A stretch of 64,000 bases of DNA, from the NCBI GenBank assembly GCA_040882845.1, contig JBBEAM010000001.1, positions 124,001-188,000 of the forward strand. The letters run 5' to 3'. The translations under genes were made by a program, and so were the position numbers. The stretch is from JBBEAM01 sp040882845. Its GTDB lineage: Bacteria; Pseudomonadota; Alphaproteobacteria; Kiloniellales; DSM-21159. Positions 1 through 7,609 of this stretch are shown here, in pieces. Numbering within the stretch: the first letter of the stretch is position 1; each line of letters begins with the position of its first letter. The notes beneath the pieces are model-generated. The model ran no database searches. It had not been told where the DNA came from and worked only from the letters and a program-made list of their open reading frames with translations.

Positions 1-1035
1 GGCCACCGGCAGCTTGTCGAAACTGCCCTTGAAGACCAGCTCGCGGCCGAGCGCCTCGGCCAGCCTGGCGCCCTCCATCTCGACCAGCAGGGGGATTGCC
101 GCGTCTTCCGGTTCGGCGACGCTGCCCTGCCGGCGCGAGAGATAGACCACGTGGGCCTTGATGTTGCCAGCCAGGCGCTCGGCGAAGGCGGCCCTGTCTT
201 CGCGGGAGAGGTCCTCGAGGCGCGCCAGCAACTGGCGGTCGCGCAGGTAGGTCGCGGGGTCGTAGCGCGCCGGTTCGATGAAACTGGCGAGCTCGAGATC
301 GCTCGCGGCGATCAACTCGAGCAGCTCCGGCACGCTGTAGCTGCGGTCCTGGCTGTGCAGCAGCAGGTCGACCAGCTCGGCGTCGCCGCGCTCGTGGTCG
401 CCGAGGAAGGGATTGCGCGCGAAGGCGTTGCTCCGCGGCAGCGCCGCCAGCAGACGCCGCGCCTGGCCGATCCGCTCCGGCAAGGGCAGGCCCTCGCCGA
501 GCTGGCGCAGCATGGCCTGCAGCGGATAAACCCCGGCGCGGCCATAGGTGCCGTAGACCATGATGCCCATGCCGCCCTCCGCCGCCAGCACACTCTCCAG
601 GGCGCGCAGCCCGGCTTCCGGCTCTGAGAGGTGGTGCAGCACGCCGCAGCAGTCGATGTAGTCGTATGGGCCGGGGGCGATCTGGGCGGTCTCGAGCAGC
701 GATCCGGTAAGGAAGTCGATGTTGGTCAGGCCGCGCGCCTCGGCCCGCGCGGCGGCGATGCTGCGCGCCTGCCGCGAGAGGTCGAGATAGGTAACCCGTC
801 CCCCGTCTCCGGCGTCGGCGAGCTGCTGCGCCAGCATGATCGCGGCGTCGCCGGTGCCGCCGCCGGCGACCAGGGCGCGGAAAGGCCGGGCGAAATCCCG
901 CCTGCCCTGGAAAAGATAGTGGTTCACCTCGTCCAGCCGCGACGGCGAGCCGGTCACCAGGCGGCGCTTCTCCTCGGCCGGATCGCGCGAGGGATAGGGG
1001 TAGGCTTCGTACTGCGCGCGGACGGTGTCGCTCAT
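1..1035 (-). CDS. Class I SAM-dependent methyltransferase (3' end outside window)
   Basis: Reading the minus strand from ATG at 1035 gives an open frame that runs off the left edge without a stop, so at least 345 residues are present and the C-terminus is missing. The N-terminus MSDTVRAQYEAYPYPSRDP is followed by a Rossmann SAM-binding loop (LVAGGGTGDAAIMLA), an acidic strand end (VTYLDLS) and a DYIDCCGVLHHL motif typical of small-molecule or protein methyltransferases. The start overlaps the stop of the upstream asparaginase gene by ATGA, so the two are probably co-translated. The substrate cannot be told from the sequence. It is in the same family as tetratricopeptide-linked methyltransferases of alphaproteobacteria, but no TPR is seen in this part. 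Confidence 0.8.
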   Translation of the reverse strand, partial: MSDTVRAQYEAYPYPSRDPAEEKRRLVTGSPSRLDEVNHYLFQGRRDFARPFRALVAGGGTGDAAIMLAQQLADAGDGGRVTYLDLSRQARSIAAARAEARGLTNIDFLTGSLLETAQIAPGPYDYIDCCGVLHHLSEPEAGLRALESVLAAEGGMGIMVYGTYGRAGVYPLQAMLRQLGEGLPLPERIGQARRLLAALPRSNAFARNPFLGDHERGDAELVDLLLHSQDRSYSVPELLELIAASDLELASFIEPARYDPATYLRDRQLLARLEDLSREDRAAFAERLAGNIKAHVVYLSRRQGSVAEPEDAAIPLLVEMEGARLAEALGRELVFKGSFDKLPVA

Positions 1036-2114
1036 GCCGCCAGGATGGAGTCCTTGGCCGGGCGCACTTCGCCGACGCGCAGGCCCGCGCGGTTGATCAC
1101 CGAGGGCGTGAAGAGATCCTGCAAAGCCTCGCACTGCTTGGGCGAGAGGGCCTCCATGCGTTGCAGCAGCGCCCCCATCATCACCTCGGCGGCACGGGTC
1201 GCGCCGTCCTCGGCCTTCAGGGCGATGCCCAGGCCGAACTCCGGCAGCGCCGCCATGAACACGCCCTCGGCGCCGGTCTTCAGCAGGACCCTGCCCTTGG
1301 CGGCTTCGATCACCCGGGTGCAGAAGCGTCCGCTGCCGGCGAGCATGAAGGGATTGGCGGCCACCGCCTTGAAGATCCGCGCGACCGCCTGCTGACGCCG
1401 CTCCGGCTGGCTTGCGGGATCGGCGAAACGGGCCATGGCCAGGGCGAGATTGCCGAGCGGTGCGCCGTACTGGGGAATGCCGCAGCCGTCGATGCCGCGC
1501 GGCGCGTCGCGCAGCTCGACCCCGGCCATCACCTCCTCGATCCCCAGCAGGGTCTGCTGCACCGGATGGCTGTAGCCGATGTAGCCCTTGGTAGGGACGC
1601 CGAGGTGCTTGGCCAGGGTCAGGAAACCCGTGTGCTTGCCCGAGCAGTTGTTGTGCAGGGTGCTGGGCGTCTCCCCGGCGCGGAGCATCGCCTGCGCGGC
1701 TTCCTCATAGAAGGGCAGATGCGCGCCGCACTCCAGGTCTTCCGGGCCGAGGCCGATGCGCTTCAGCCAGGCGGCGGCGGTACGGATGTGCGCGGGCTCG
1801 CCGTTGTGGCTGGCGCAGGCCAGGGCGAGCTCGCTGTCGCTGACCTGGAAGGCTTCGGCGGCGCCGGTTTCGACCAGCGCCAGGGCCTGCAGCGGCTTGA
1901 TCGCACTGCGCGGATAGACCAGCGCCTCGACCTCGCCGGCCTGCAGCATCACCCGGCCCTCGGCATCGACCACGACGAAGGCGCCGCGATGGCGGCTCTC
2001 GACCATGTCGCCGCGGGTCACCTCGACCAGCACGGGCTGGGCGCTCTCCTGCGGATCGGAGGTGGCGGCCGGAGCGGGATGCGGGCCGTTGGGATCGTGG
2101 TCGTGGGGGCACAT
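1032..2114 (-). CDS. L-asparaginase II family protein
   Basis: A 360-residue protein matching the asparaginase II family (AnsA of rhizobia, distinct from the E. coli enzymes), which hydrolyses L-asparagine to aspartate and ammonia. The conserved block NNCSGKHTGFL around residues 155-165 and the downstream GIDGCGIPQYG motif are visible. No signal peptide is evident, so it should be cytoplasmic. The first 27 residues are rich in His, Asp and Pro and precede the conserved start PVLVEVTRGD; they may be a disordered tail, or the true start may be downstream. It overlaps the next gene by 4 bp (ATGA). Confidence 0.85.
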   Translation of the reverse strand: MCPHDHDPNGPHPAPAATSDPQESAQPVLVEVTRGDMVESRHRGAFVVVDAEGRVMLQAGEVEALVYPRSAIKPLQALALVETGAAEAFQVSDSELALACASHNGEPAHIRTAAAWLKRIGLGPEDLECGAHLPFYEEAAQAMLRAGETPSTLHNNCSGKHTGFLTLAKHLGVPTKGYIGYSHPVQQTLLGIEEVMAGVELRDAPRGIDGCGIPQYGAPLGNLALAMARFADPASQPERRQQAVARIFKAVAANPFMLAGSGRFCTRVIEAAKGRVLLKTGAEGVFMAALPEFGLGIALKAEDGATRAAEVMMGALLQRMEALSPKQCEALQDLFTPSVINRAGLRVGEVRPAKDSILAA

Positions 2115-2227
2115 CTCGGGTTCTCCGGTGGGGCGATCAGCTTGCCGGAGGCCAGAGCCTGTTGCAAGCTGCCCGCGGACTCGGTTCGGGCCTGGAGTCG
2201 AGTCAATCGGGAATGGGATATCCGGCG

Positions 2228-2809
2228 ATGCGGGGCTACTTCGGGATCGGTGTCGAGGGACTGAGCAAACCCATGAACCTCGGCAATCTGCTACGCACCA
2301 CCCATGCCTTCGGTGGCTCCTTCTTCTTCACCGTCGCGCCCGACATGGCGATCCGCAAGGTGCAGAAGGCCGATACCTCCCACGCCGCCGAGTCCCTGCC
2401 GACCTACATCTTCGACAGCGTCGCCGAGATCGCCCTGCCGCGCGGCTGCAAGCTGATCGGGGTGGAGCTGACCGAGGACGCGATCGAGCTGCCGAGCTTC
2501 CACCATCCCAAGGCGGCGGCCTATGTCCTGGGACCGGAACGCGACAGCCTTTCCCCGGCGCTGCAGGCGCGCTGCGACCGCATCGTCAAGATCCCGATGA
2601 AGTTCTGCATCAACGTCGGCATCGCCGGCGCCCTGGTGATGTACGACCGTCTGCTCGCCCAGGGCCGCTTTCCCCGCCGCGCTCTCGGCAGCGCCGGTCT
2701 GCCGGAAGGCTTGCCGGAGCATGTGCGCGGCGGGCCGAAGATCCGGCGCAAAAGCGAAGAATCGACTGCTGAAGCGAACAAAGAACGCTCGCTCACAGGG
2801 CGATCCTAA
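2228..2809 (+). CDS. SpoU/TrmH-family RNA 2'-O-methyltransferase
   Basis: SPOUT-fold methyltransferase that is expected to methylate ribose 2'-OH in tRNA or rRNA using SAM. Motif 1 (MNLGNLLRTTHAFGG) with the catalytic-type Asn and Arg, motif 2 (YVLGPERDSLS) and motif 3 (IPMKFCINVGIAGALVMYD) are all present. The usual SLN of motif 3 reads CIN, a conservative departure. The family normally starts at MRGYFGIG, hence the ATG at 2228 (193 aa); an in-frame ATG at 2213 would add five residues. The C-terminal 45 residues are basic and disordered. The exact RNA target cannot be assigned. Confidence 0.85.
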   Translation: MRGYFGIGVEGLSKPMNLGNLLRTTHAFGGSFFFTVAPDMAIRKVQKADTSHAAESLPTYIFDSVAEIALPRGCKLIGVELTEDAIELPSFHHPKAAAYVLGPERDSLSPALQARCDRIVKIPMKFCINVGIAGALVMYDRLLAQGRFPRRALGSAGLPEGLPEHVRGGPKIRRKSEESTAEANKERSLTGRS

Positions 2810-2837
2810 GAAAGTGTAATTAAATGGGGGCTGGTCC

Positions 2838-3323
2838 ATGGATTGGAATGCAATCGTAACCCTGACCTTCGGAATTGGTGGGGCCTACGCCGCTCTATGG
2901 GCTGGTCATTCACTACTGCGGCATTTCGCTGTCGATATGCGCAGAAGGGGAGTGCGATCAATTTGGGTCGCGCTCCGGCTGACAATCGTGGCGTCCGTAG
3001 CAGCCCTGGCCGTTTGGGGACTTTTGCATTCCGCTGTTCCTTACATTCACCCGAGCTGCGGTTATTACGGGGTAATTGATGAAGTATCAGGTCAAACAAA
3101 GCCGTTTCTGGAGATTTGCACCGCGACTAACCGTTATGAGTTTGGAATAGCGATCGTATTGGTTTTTGCAATCATAGCTCTCCGTAGTTCGTTTCGAGAC
3201 TTGGAGGGAGATGCTTGGACTGAAGAGTACTTCAGTCGAAATCCAAAGGCGACTACCACGAAAACCTCCGACAAAAGCGAAGAAAGACCGCCGGCCGGCG
3301 GGGGAGGGCCGGCAGGCGCCTGA
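2838..3323 (+). CDS. Hypothetical membrane protein
   Basis: A 161-residue protein of unknown function. Three hydrophobic segments are visible at about residues 5-27, 43-66 and 98-116, followed by a hydrophilic tail ending in a Gly/Pro-rich stretch. A pair of cysteines (PSCGYYG and LEICTAT) flank the loop between the second and third membrane segments, which could form an extracytoplasmic disulfide. Its base composition is clearly lower in GC than both neighbours, suggesting an acquired orphan. It sits alone between a plus-strand RNA methyltransferase and the minus-strand anti-sigma gene. Confidence 0.6.
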   Translation: MDWNAIVTLTFGIGGAYAALWAGHSLLRHFAVDMRRRGVRSIWVALRLTIVASVAALAVWGLLHSAVPYIHPSCGYYGVIDEVSGQTKPFLEICTATNRYEFGIAIVLVFAIIALRSSFRDLEGDAWTEEYFSRNPKATTTKTSDKSEERPPAGGGGPAGA

Positions 3324-3368
3324 GTTCGATGGCTTGGCTCGTTCTCCGGCCAGCCGGGCGGGCAAGGC

Positions 3369-4016
3369 TTACTGATATTTGATCAGCGGGTTCAGCAGGC
3401 GTCCCAGCTTGCCGGTCAGGCGGATCGGCGCTTCGGTGACGACGAGACAGAGACAGGTCTCGCCGCCGGTCGCCGCCGGCTGATGGTCGAGCGTGGCATC
3501 GGCCCACTGCAGGGCGCCACGGTCGTAGTAGCCCGTTTCGTCGCGGTAGGCGCCTTCGAGCACCAGGGTGGCCTCCTTGCCGCGATGGGTGTGTCGCGGC
3601 ACCGCGATGCCGCTTTCGATGCGCATCAGGCGCGCCCGCGCGCTGCCGCCGATCGCGAACTCGGCCTCCTGCACGCCGCGGATCAGCCGCTTCCAGCGCA
3701 GTGCCTCGATGTCCGGGCCGACATAGCCGCGCAGCGCGGCGGGCAGGAGATGGCCGTCGCACGGCGGCTCGGGCGCCTGCTGCGCGCTGTCTTCCTCGTC
3801 GAGCCGCGCCAGCACAGAGTCCAGGGAATCCGCGTCCAGCGCCGCCGGCGCGATCTCCTCGATCAGGGCGCCGCCCAGGGCCTCGAAATCCGCGACCCTG
3901 GCCCGGCTTTGCGGCGAAAGGGTCAGGTGGGTCGCCACGACCAGCGACATCGCCTCGTCCAGCCCGCCTGAGGCATAGGCCAGCAGCACGTCGTCGGGAG
4001 CGTTTTTCTCAGTCAT
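3369..4016 (-). CDS. ChrR-like anti-sigma factor with cupin domain, zinc-finger ligands missing
   Basis: Two-domain anti-sigma factor of the ChrR family, which sequesters a group-11 ECF sigma factor until singlet oxygen or related stress. Residues 8-80 match the ChrR anti-sigma domain (LLAYASGGLDEAMSLVVATH). In ChrR this domain binds zinc through two His and two Cys; here only His30 remains, the two Cys positions are Ser34 and Ser37, and the N-terminal His is absent. The C-terminal cupin keeps its likely metal ligands: His142, His144, Glu148 and a His near 178. The gene overlaps the sigma-factor gene by 8 bp, the usual arrangement of the pair. Regulation by zinc at the N-terminal domain is therefore unlikely, while the cupin may still sense. 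Confidence 0.88.
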   Translation of the reverse strand: MTEKNAPDDVLLAYASGGLDEAMSLVVATHLTLSPQSRARVADFEALGGALIEEIAPAALDADSLDSVLARLDEEDSAQQAPEPPCDGHLLPAALRGYVGPDIEALRWKRLIRGVQEAEFAIGGSARARLMRIESGIAVPRHTHRGKEATLVLEGAYRDETGYYDRGALQWADATLDHQPAATGGETCLCLVVTEAPIRLTGKLGRLLNPLIKYQ

Positions 4017-4593
4017 CCGCGATCTCCTGCATCGCAGCTTTCAGGCGCGCCATGGCGAGGCGCAGCCGCGATTTCACCGTTCCCAGCGGCAGTCCCGTCT
4101 TCTCGGCGACGGCGCCGTGGGCTAAATCCTCGAAATAGGCGAGGCGCACCACCTCGGCCTGTTCTTCCGGCAAGGTCTTGAGCGCTGCGCGCAGCTGCGC
4201 CTCCGCCTGTCCGCGCGCCACGGCCGTGGCGGCGTCTTCCGGCGCCTCGGGAACCAGCGCCGGATCCTCGGGATCGAATTCCGGCCGCTTTTCGCGGCGC
4301 AGGGCGTCGATCCGCTTGTTGCGCGCAATCCGGAACACCCAGGTGCTGACGCCGGCTTGGGAGACATCGAAGCTTCCGGCCTTGCGCCAGACCATGATCA
4401 TCGCTTCCTGCGTCAGCTCCTCGGCCGAGGTGGCGCCCGCTCCCAGCCGCATCAGATAGGCCTTGAGACGCGGCGCGAAATGCTCGAACAGCAGGGCGAA
4501 GGCCATCCGATCCCGGTGGTCGGCCACGCGGGCCAGGAGAACGGCGAGGTCTTCGGCAACCGGCCGGTCCTTGCCTAGATCGGAGACTGCCAT
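4009..4593 (-). CDS. ECF sigma factor (RpoE/ECF11 type)
   Basis: RNA polymerase sigma factor with region 2 (FEHFAPRLKAYLMRLGA... EELTQEAMIMVWRKA) and region 4 (LPEEQAEVVRLAYFED... GTVKSRLRLAMARL). This layout and the adjacent ChrR-like gene place it in the ECF11 group, which drives singlet-oxygen and peroxide defence in alphaproteobacteria. The frame is open upstream to 4743, but a near-consensus ECF11 promoter lies at 4714-4742 on the same strand, so translation should begin at or below about 4707. Candidate starts are ATG 4707 (essentially leaderless) and ATG 4593; I prefer 4593 because conserved family sequence begins about 20 residues after it, but no clear Shine-Dalgarno is seen there. 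Confidence 0.85.
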   Translation of the reverse strand: MAVSDLGKDRPVAEDLAVLLARVADHRDRMAFALLFEHFAPRLKAYLMRLGAGATSAEELTQEAMIMVWRKAGSFDVSQAGVSTWVFRIARNKRIDALRREKRPEFDPEDPALVPEAPEDAATAVARGQAEAQLRAALKTLPEEQAEVVRLAYFEDLAHGAVAEKTGLPLGTVKSRLRLAMARLKAAMQEIADD

Positions 4594-4713
4594 GCGTCTA
4601 TCAAAGTCGATCTGCGCCCGCGCGGCAAGCGCGCGCGCCCATTCGGCGCCGCCGGGCCGGCGCGCAGCGTCGCAAGACGAGGAATCGACGGCGATGGCCT
4701 GTTCCATGGATTG

Positions 4714-4742
4714 GCTTACGCTGTTGCCGGATTGACGGATCA
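4714..4742 (-). promoter_or_regulatory. ECF11-type autoregulatory promoter of the sigma/anti-sigma operon
   Basis: On the minus strand the sequence reads TGATCC (4742-4737), 18 bases, then TAAGC (4718-4714). This matches the known Rhodobacter RpoE promoter pattern TGATCC-N18-TAAGA at ten of eleven positions with exact spacing. It lies just upstream of the sigma gene, consistent with positive autoregulation. Start-site position is inferred at about 4706-4708. Confidence 0.75.
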
Positions 4743-4862
4743 CCCAAAATTCGCCTTTTTTTAGGGGTTACGTTCCGATCCGGACACCGCCAGTCTGCCG
4801 TGGCGCAGGGAGTCGTGACAGCAGCACTGGCAAAGGAGATCACATTGCCTATAATCGCGCCG

Positions 4863-5387
4863 ATGAAAACCTCTTGGACTCTTCTCGCCGGTCTGCTGCT
4901 GGCGGCGGTCGTCGCAGTGGCGACTCCCGAGCGCGCGTCGGCCCAGGCCCTGGAACGCCTCGGCGATTTCAAGGACTGGAGCGCCTTTTCCACCAGCGAG
5001 GGCGGCGGCAAGGTCTGCTTCATGTCGAGCCAGCCGCTGCGCGACGAGGGCAACTACACCAACCGCGGATCGATCTACACCTTCATCACCCACCGGCCCT
5101 CGGACGGCCGTGTCGGCGAGGTCAATATCAAGCCGGGCTACACCTACCAGGCCGACTCCAGGGTCAAGGTCACCATCGACGGCCGGGATTTCGATCTGGT
5201 GACCAAGGACAGCAACGCTTGGCCCTACGACCCGCAGACCGACAAGCAGATGATCGAGGCGATGATCCGGGGCAGCAGCATGATCGTGCGCGGCACCTCC
5301 TCGCGCGGCACCCTGACCACCGACACCTATTCGCTGCTCGGCTTCACCAATGCCTACCAGGCGATCACCGAGGCCTGCGGCGTCTAG
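4863..5387 (+). CDS. Invasion-associated locus B (IalB) family periplasmic protein
   Basis: A 174-residue exported protein. The ATG at 4863 starts a clean signal peptide (MKTSWTLLAGLLLAAVVAVA, cleavage near ASAQA), so the longer frame from 4800 is not the real start. The mature part matches the IalB family: FKDWSAF, a Cys in KVCFMSSQP, a YTFITHRP block and a terminal EACG giving a second Cys, probably a disulfide. IalB proteins are periplasmic or outer-membrane associated in alphaproteobacteria; their molecular role is not established outside Bartonella. A TATAAT-like element at 4850-4855 gives a short or absent leader. Confidence 0.85.
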   Translation: MKTSWTLLAGLLLAAVVAVATPERASAQALERLGDFKDWSAFSTSEGGGKVCFMSSQPLRDEGNYTNRGSIYTFITHRPSDGRVGEVNIKPGYTYQADSRVKVTIDGRDFDLVTKDSNAWPYDPQTDKQMIEAMIRGSSMIVRGTSSRGTLTTDTYSLLGFTNAYQAITEACGV

Positions 5388-5498
5388 AACCAGCCGCTGA
5401 AGCGACCGGCGGCCTTGTCATCGCCTAAACGACGTCCAACATCTATCCCAAGCGCGTGGCGCGATCCCGCGTTACGCGGAAGACTTGGGAGGTTGGAG

Positions 5499-5750
5499 AT
5501 GTTCAAGAAAACCGCACTGGCCGCAGCCGCGGCCCTGTTTCTCGCCGCCGGTCCGGCGCTGGCGTTTCACTGCCCCGCCGACATGGCCAAGATCGATGCC
5601 GCCCTGGCCGAGTCCCCGGACCTGAGCGCCGAGCAGCTGGCCGAGGTCAAGCAGCTGCGCGCCCAGGGCGAGGAGCAGCACAAGGCCGGCAACCACCAGG
5701 AGTCGGTTGACACCCTGGCCAAGGCCATGGATCTCCTCGGAATCGAATAG
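5499..5750 (+). CDS. Small exported protein, unknown function
   Basis: An 83-residue protein with a signal peptide (MFKKTALAAAAALFLAAGPALA) and a mature part of about 60 residues that is Ala/Glu/Gln-rich and predicted helical (AALAESPDLSAEQLAEVKQL). A single Cys follows the cleavage site (FHCPADM). A strong Shine-Dalgarno (GGGAGGTTGGAG) precedes ATG 5499 and decides the start over the longer frame. Similar short helical periplasmic proteins occur widely in Rhodospirillales; no function is known to me. Confidence 0.7.
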   Translation: MFKKTALAAAAALFLAAGPALAFHCPADMAKIDAALAESPDLSAEQLAEVKQLRAQGEEQHKAGNHQESVDTLAKAMDLLGIE

Positions 5751-5815
5751 CCCGGCCGGCCTGCCGCGCGCAGGCCGCTGTTGCGTCGCGGCCTCAGGGG
5801 GCATAAGTAACCGCC

Positions 5816-6979
5816 ATGAGCGCCGCGACCGCTACCGAACGCCACTCCGGCGTCTTCGCCCCGCCCGCCGATGTTCTCGACGGGCGGCGCAACCTCGTTG
5901 GCATGACGCTGCCGGAGATGGCCGCGGCGTTGGGCGAACTCGGCTATCCCGCCTTCCGCGCCAAGCAGCTCTTCCACTGGGTCTATCACCGGGGCGCCAC
6001 AGACTTCGCGGCGATGCGCAATCTGGCGAAGGATTTCCGCAGCGAACTCTCGGATCACTTTGTCGTCGCCCGGCCGGAGATCGCGGTCGACCAGCGCTCG
6101 TCCGACGGCACCCGCAAGTGGCTGCTGAAGTGCCACGACGGCCAGCAGGTCGAAGCGGTGCACATTCCCGAGGAGGAAAAGGGGCGCGGCACGCTCTGCG
6201 TCTCCAGCCAGGTCGGCTGCACCCTGACCTGCACCTTCTGCCATACCGGCACCCAGCGGCTGGTGCGCAACCTCTCGGCGGCGGAGATCGCCGGCCAGGT
6301 GATGCTGGCGCGCGACTGCCTCGACGGCTGGCCGAGCCCCAAGGAGGACCGCCAGCTCACCAACATCGTGATGATGGGCATGGGCGAGCCGCTCTATAAC
6401 TTCGAGAACGTGAAGAAGGCGCTGCAGATCGTCATGGACCCTGCCGGAATCACCATCGGCCGGCGCAAGATCACCCTCTCGACCTCCGGCGTGGTGCCGA
6501 TGATGCGGCGCTGCGGCGAGGAGCTGGGGGTCAACCTCGCGGTCTCCCTGCACGCGGTCAGCGACGAAATCCGCGACGAGATCGTGCCGCTCAACCGCAA
6601 GTATCCCCTGGCCGAGCTGCTGCAGGCCTGCCGCGACTATCCCGGCGCCCACAACGCCCGGCGGATCACCTTCGAGTACGTCATGCTGAAAGGTGTCAAC
6701 GACAGCGAGGCCGACGCCCGCGAGCTGGCCCGGCTGCTCAAGGAGATGCCGGCCAAGGTCAACCTGATCCCCTTCAACCCCTGGCCGGGTACGGCCTACG
6801 TCTGCTCCGACTGGAGCGCCATCGAGCGCTTCTCCGACATCCTCTACGAGTACAACCTCTCGGCGCCGATCCGCCGGCCGCGCGGCCGCGACATCTCGGC
6901 GGCCTGCGGCCAGTTGAAGAGCGACAGCGCACGCAAGCGCAAGAGCGAGCGGGATGCCGAGACCGGGGCCGAAGCCTAA
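5816..6979 (+). CDS. rlmN: Dual-specificity 23S rRNA/tRNA adenine-C2 methyltransferase RlmN
   Basis: Radical-SAM enzyme that methylates C2 of A2503 in 23S rRNA and A37 in some tRNAs. The radical-SAM cluster motif CTLTCTFC puts the three iron-sulfur cysteines at 135, 139 and 142. The methyl-carrier cysteine region (AACGQL) is near the C-terminus and the family blocks GMGEPLYN, NLAVSLHA and INPWPG-like NPWPGT are all present. Length (387 aa) is normal. The tail is basic. It stands as a single gene after the small exported protein. Confidence 0.95.
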   Translation: MSAATATERHSGVFAPPADVLDGRRNLVGMTLPEMAAALGELGYPAFRAKQLFHWVYHRGATDFAAMRNLAKDFRSELSDHFVVARPEIAVDQRSSDGTRKWLLKCHDGQQVEAVHIPEEEKGRGTLCVSSQVGCTLTCTFCHTGTQRLVRNLSAAEIAGQVMLARDCLDGWPSPKEDRQLTNIVMMGMGEPLYNFENVKKALQIVMDPAGITIGRRKITLSTSGVVPMMRRCGEELGVNLAVSLHAVSDEIRDEIVPLNRKYPLAELLQACRDYPGAHNARRITFEYVMLKGVNDSEADARELARLLKEMPAKVNLIPFNPWPGTAYVCSDWSAIERFSDILYEYNLSAPIRRPRGRDISAACGQLKSDSARKRKSERDAETGAEA

Positions 6980-7089
6980 GGCCGGTCCAAGCGCCGGAAC
7001 TCCGCGTTCGGCCCGCGTTTAGCGCTCGACCCTTCGCGTCCCTCGGGCTAGCCTTCCCGCCTGATCAGGCGGTTACCGGGTACAGCCCT

Positions 7090-7602
7090 TTGCCGAAAGC
7101 GATACGACTCTACGTGCAGGGCGTCGACGCCGTGAACCGGCGGCTCGGCAGGCTGGTCATGTACATGATCTTCCTGATGATGGGCCTGCTGCTGTTCTCC
7201 TCGATCACCCGCAGCTTCTTCGGCGTCTCCTACATCTGGATCGTCGAGATGGCCCAGTTCATGATGGCCGCCTACTATCTGCTGGGCGGCGGCTACTCGA
7301 TGCAGCTCGACTCCCATGTGCGGATGGACCTCGCCTATGGCGTGCTCAGCGACCGGCGCAAGGCGATGCTCGATGTCATGACGGTCTTCCTGCTGATCTT
7401 CTATCTCTGCTTCCTGCTCGCCGGCGGAATCTCCAGCACCGAGTACGCGCTGCAGTACGGGCAGAAGAACTACTCTTCCTGGGGGCCGCCGCTGGCACCG
7501 ATCAAGATCATCATGTGCATCGGCATCTTCCTGATGCTGCTGCAGGTCATCGCGACCTTCTTCAAGGATCTCGCGAAGGCCCTGGGCAGGCCGCTGCAAT
7601 GA
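7090..7602 (+). CDS. TRAP transporter small permease (DctQ family)
   Basis: Membrane component of a tripartite ATP-independent periplasmic transporter. Four hydrophobic segments are visible at about residues 20-45, 55-75, 95-120 and 135-160 of 170. The start codon is a TTG with no strong ribosome site; a GTG slightly downstream is an alternative. It lies 7 bp before the large permease and forms a QMP operon with the binding protein at 9052. Confidence 0.88.
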   Translation: MPKAIRLYVQGVDAVNRRLGRLVMYMIFLMMGLLLFSSITRSFFGVSYIWIVEMAQFMMAAYYLLGGGYSMQLDSHVRMDLAYGVLSDRRKAMLDVMTVFLLIFYLCFLLAGGISSTEYALQYGQKNYSSWGPPLAPIKIIMCIGIFLMLLQVIATFFKDLAKALGRPLQ

Positions 7603-7609
7603 GAGCCGC

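Noticed and set aside
3288..3301. CCGCCGGCCGGCGG palindrome
   Set aside because: It lies inside the end of a coding frame and such GC palindromes are expected by chance in this composition.
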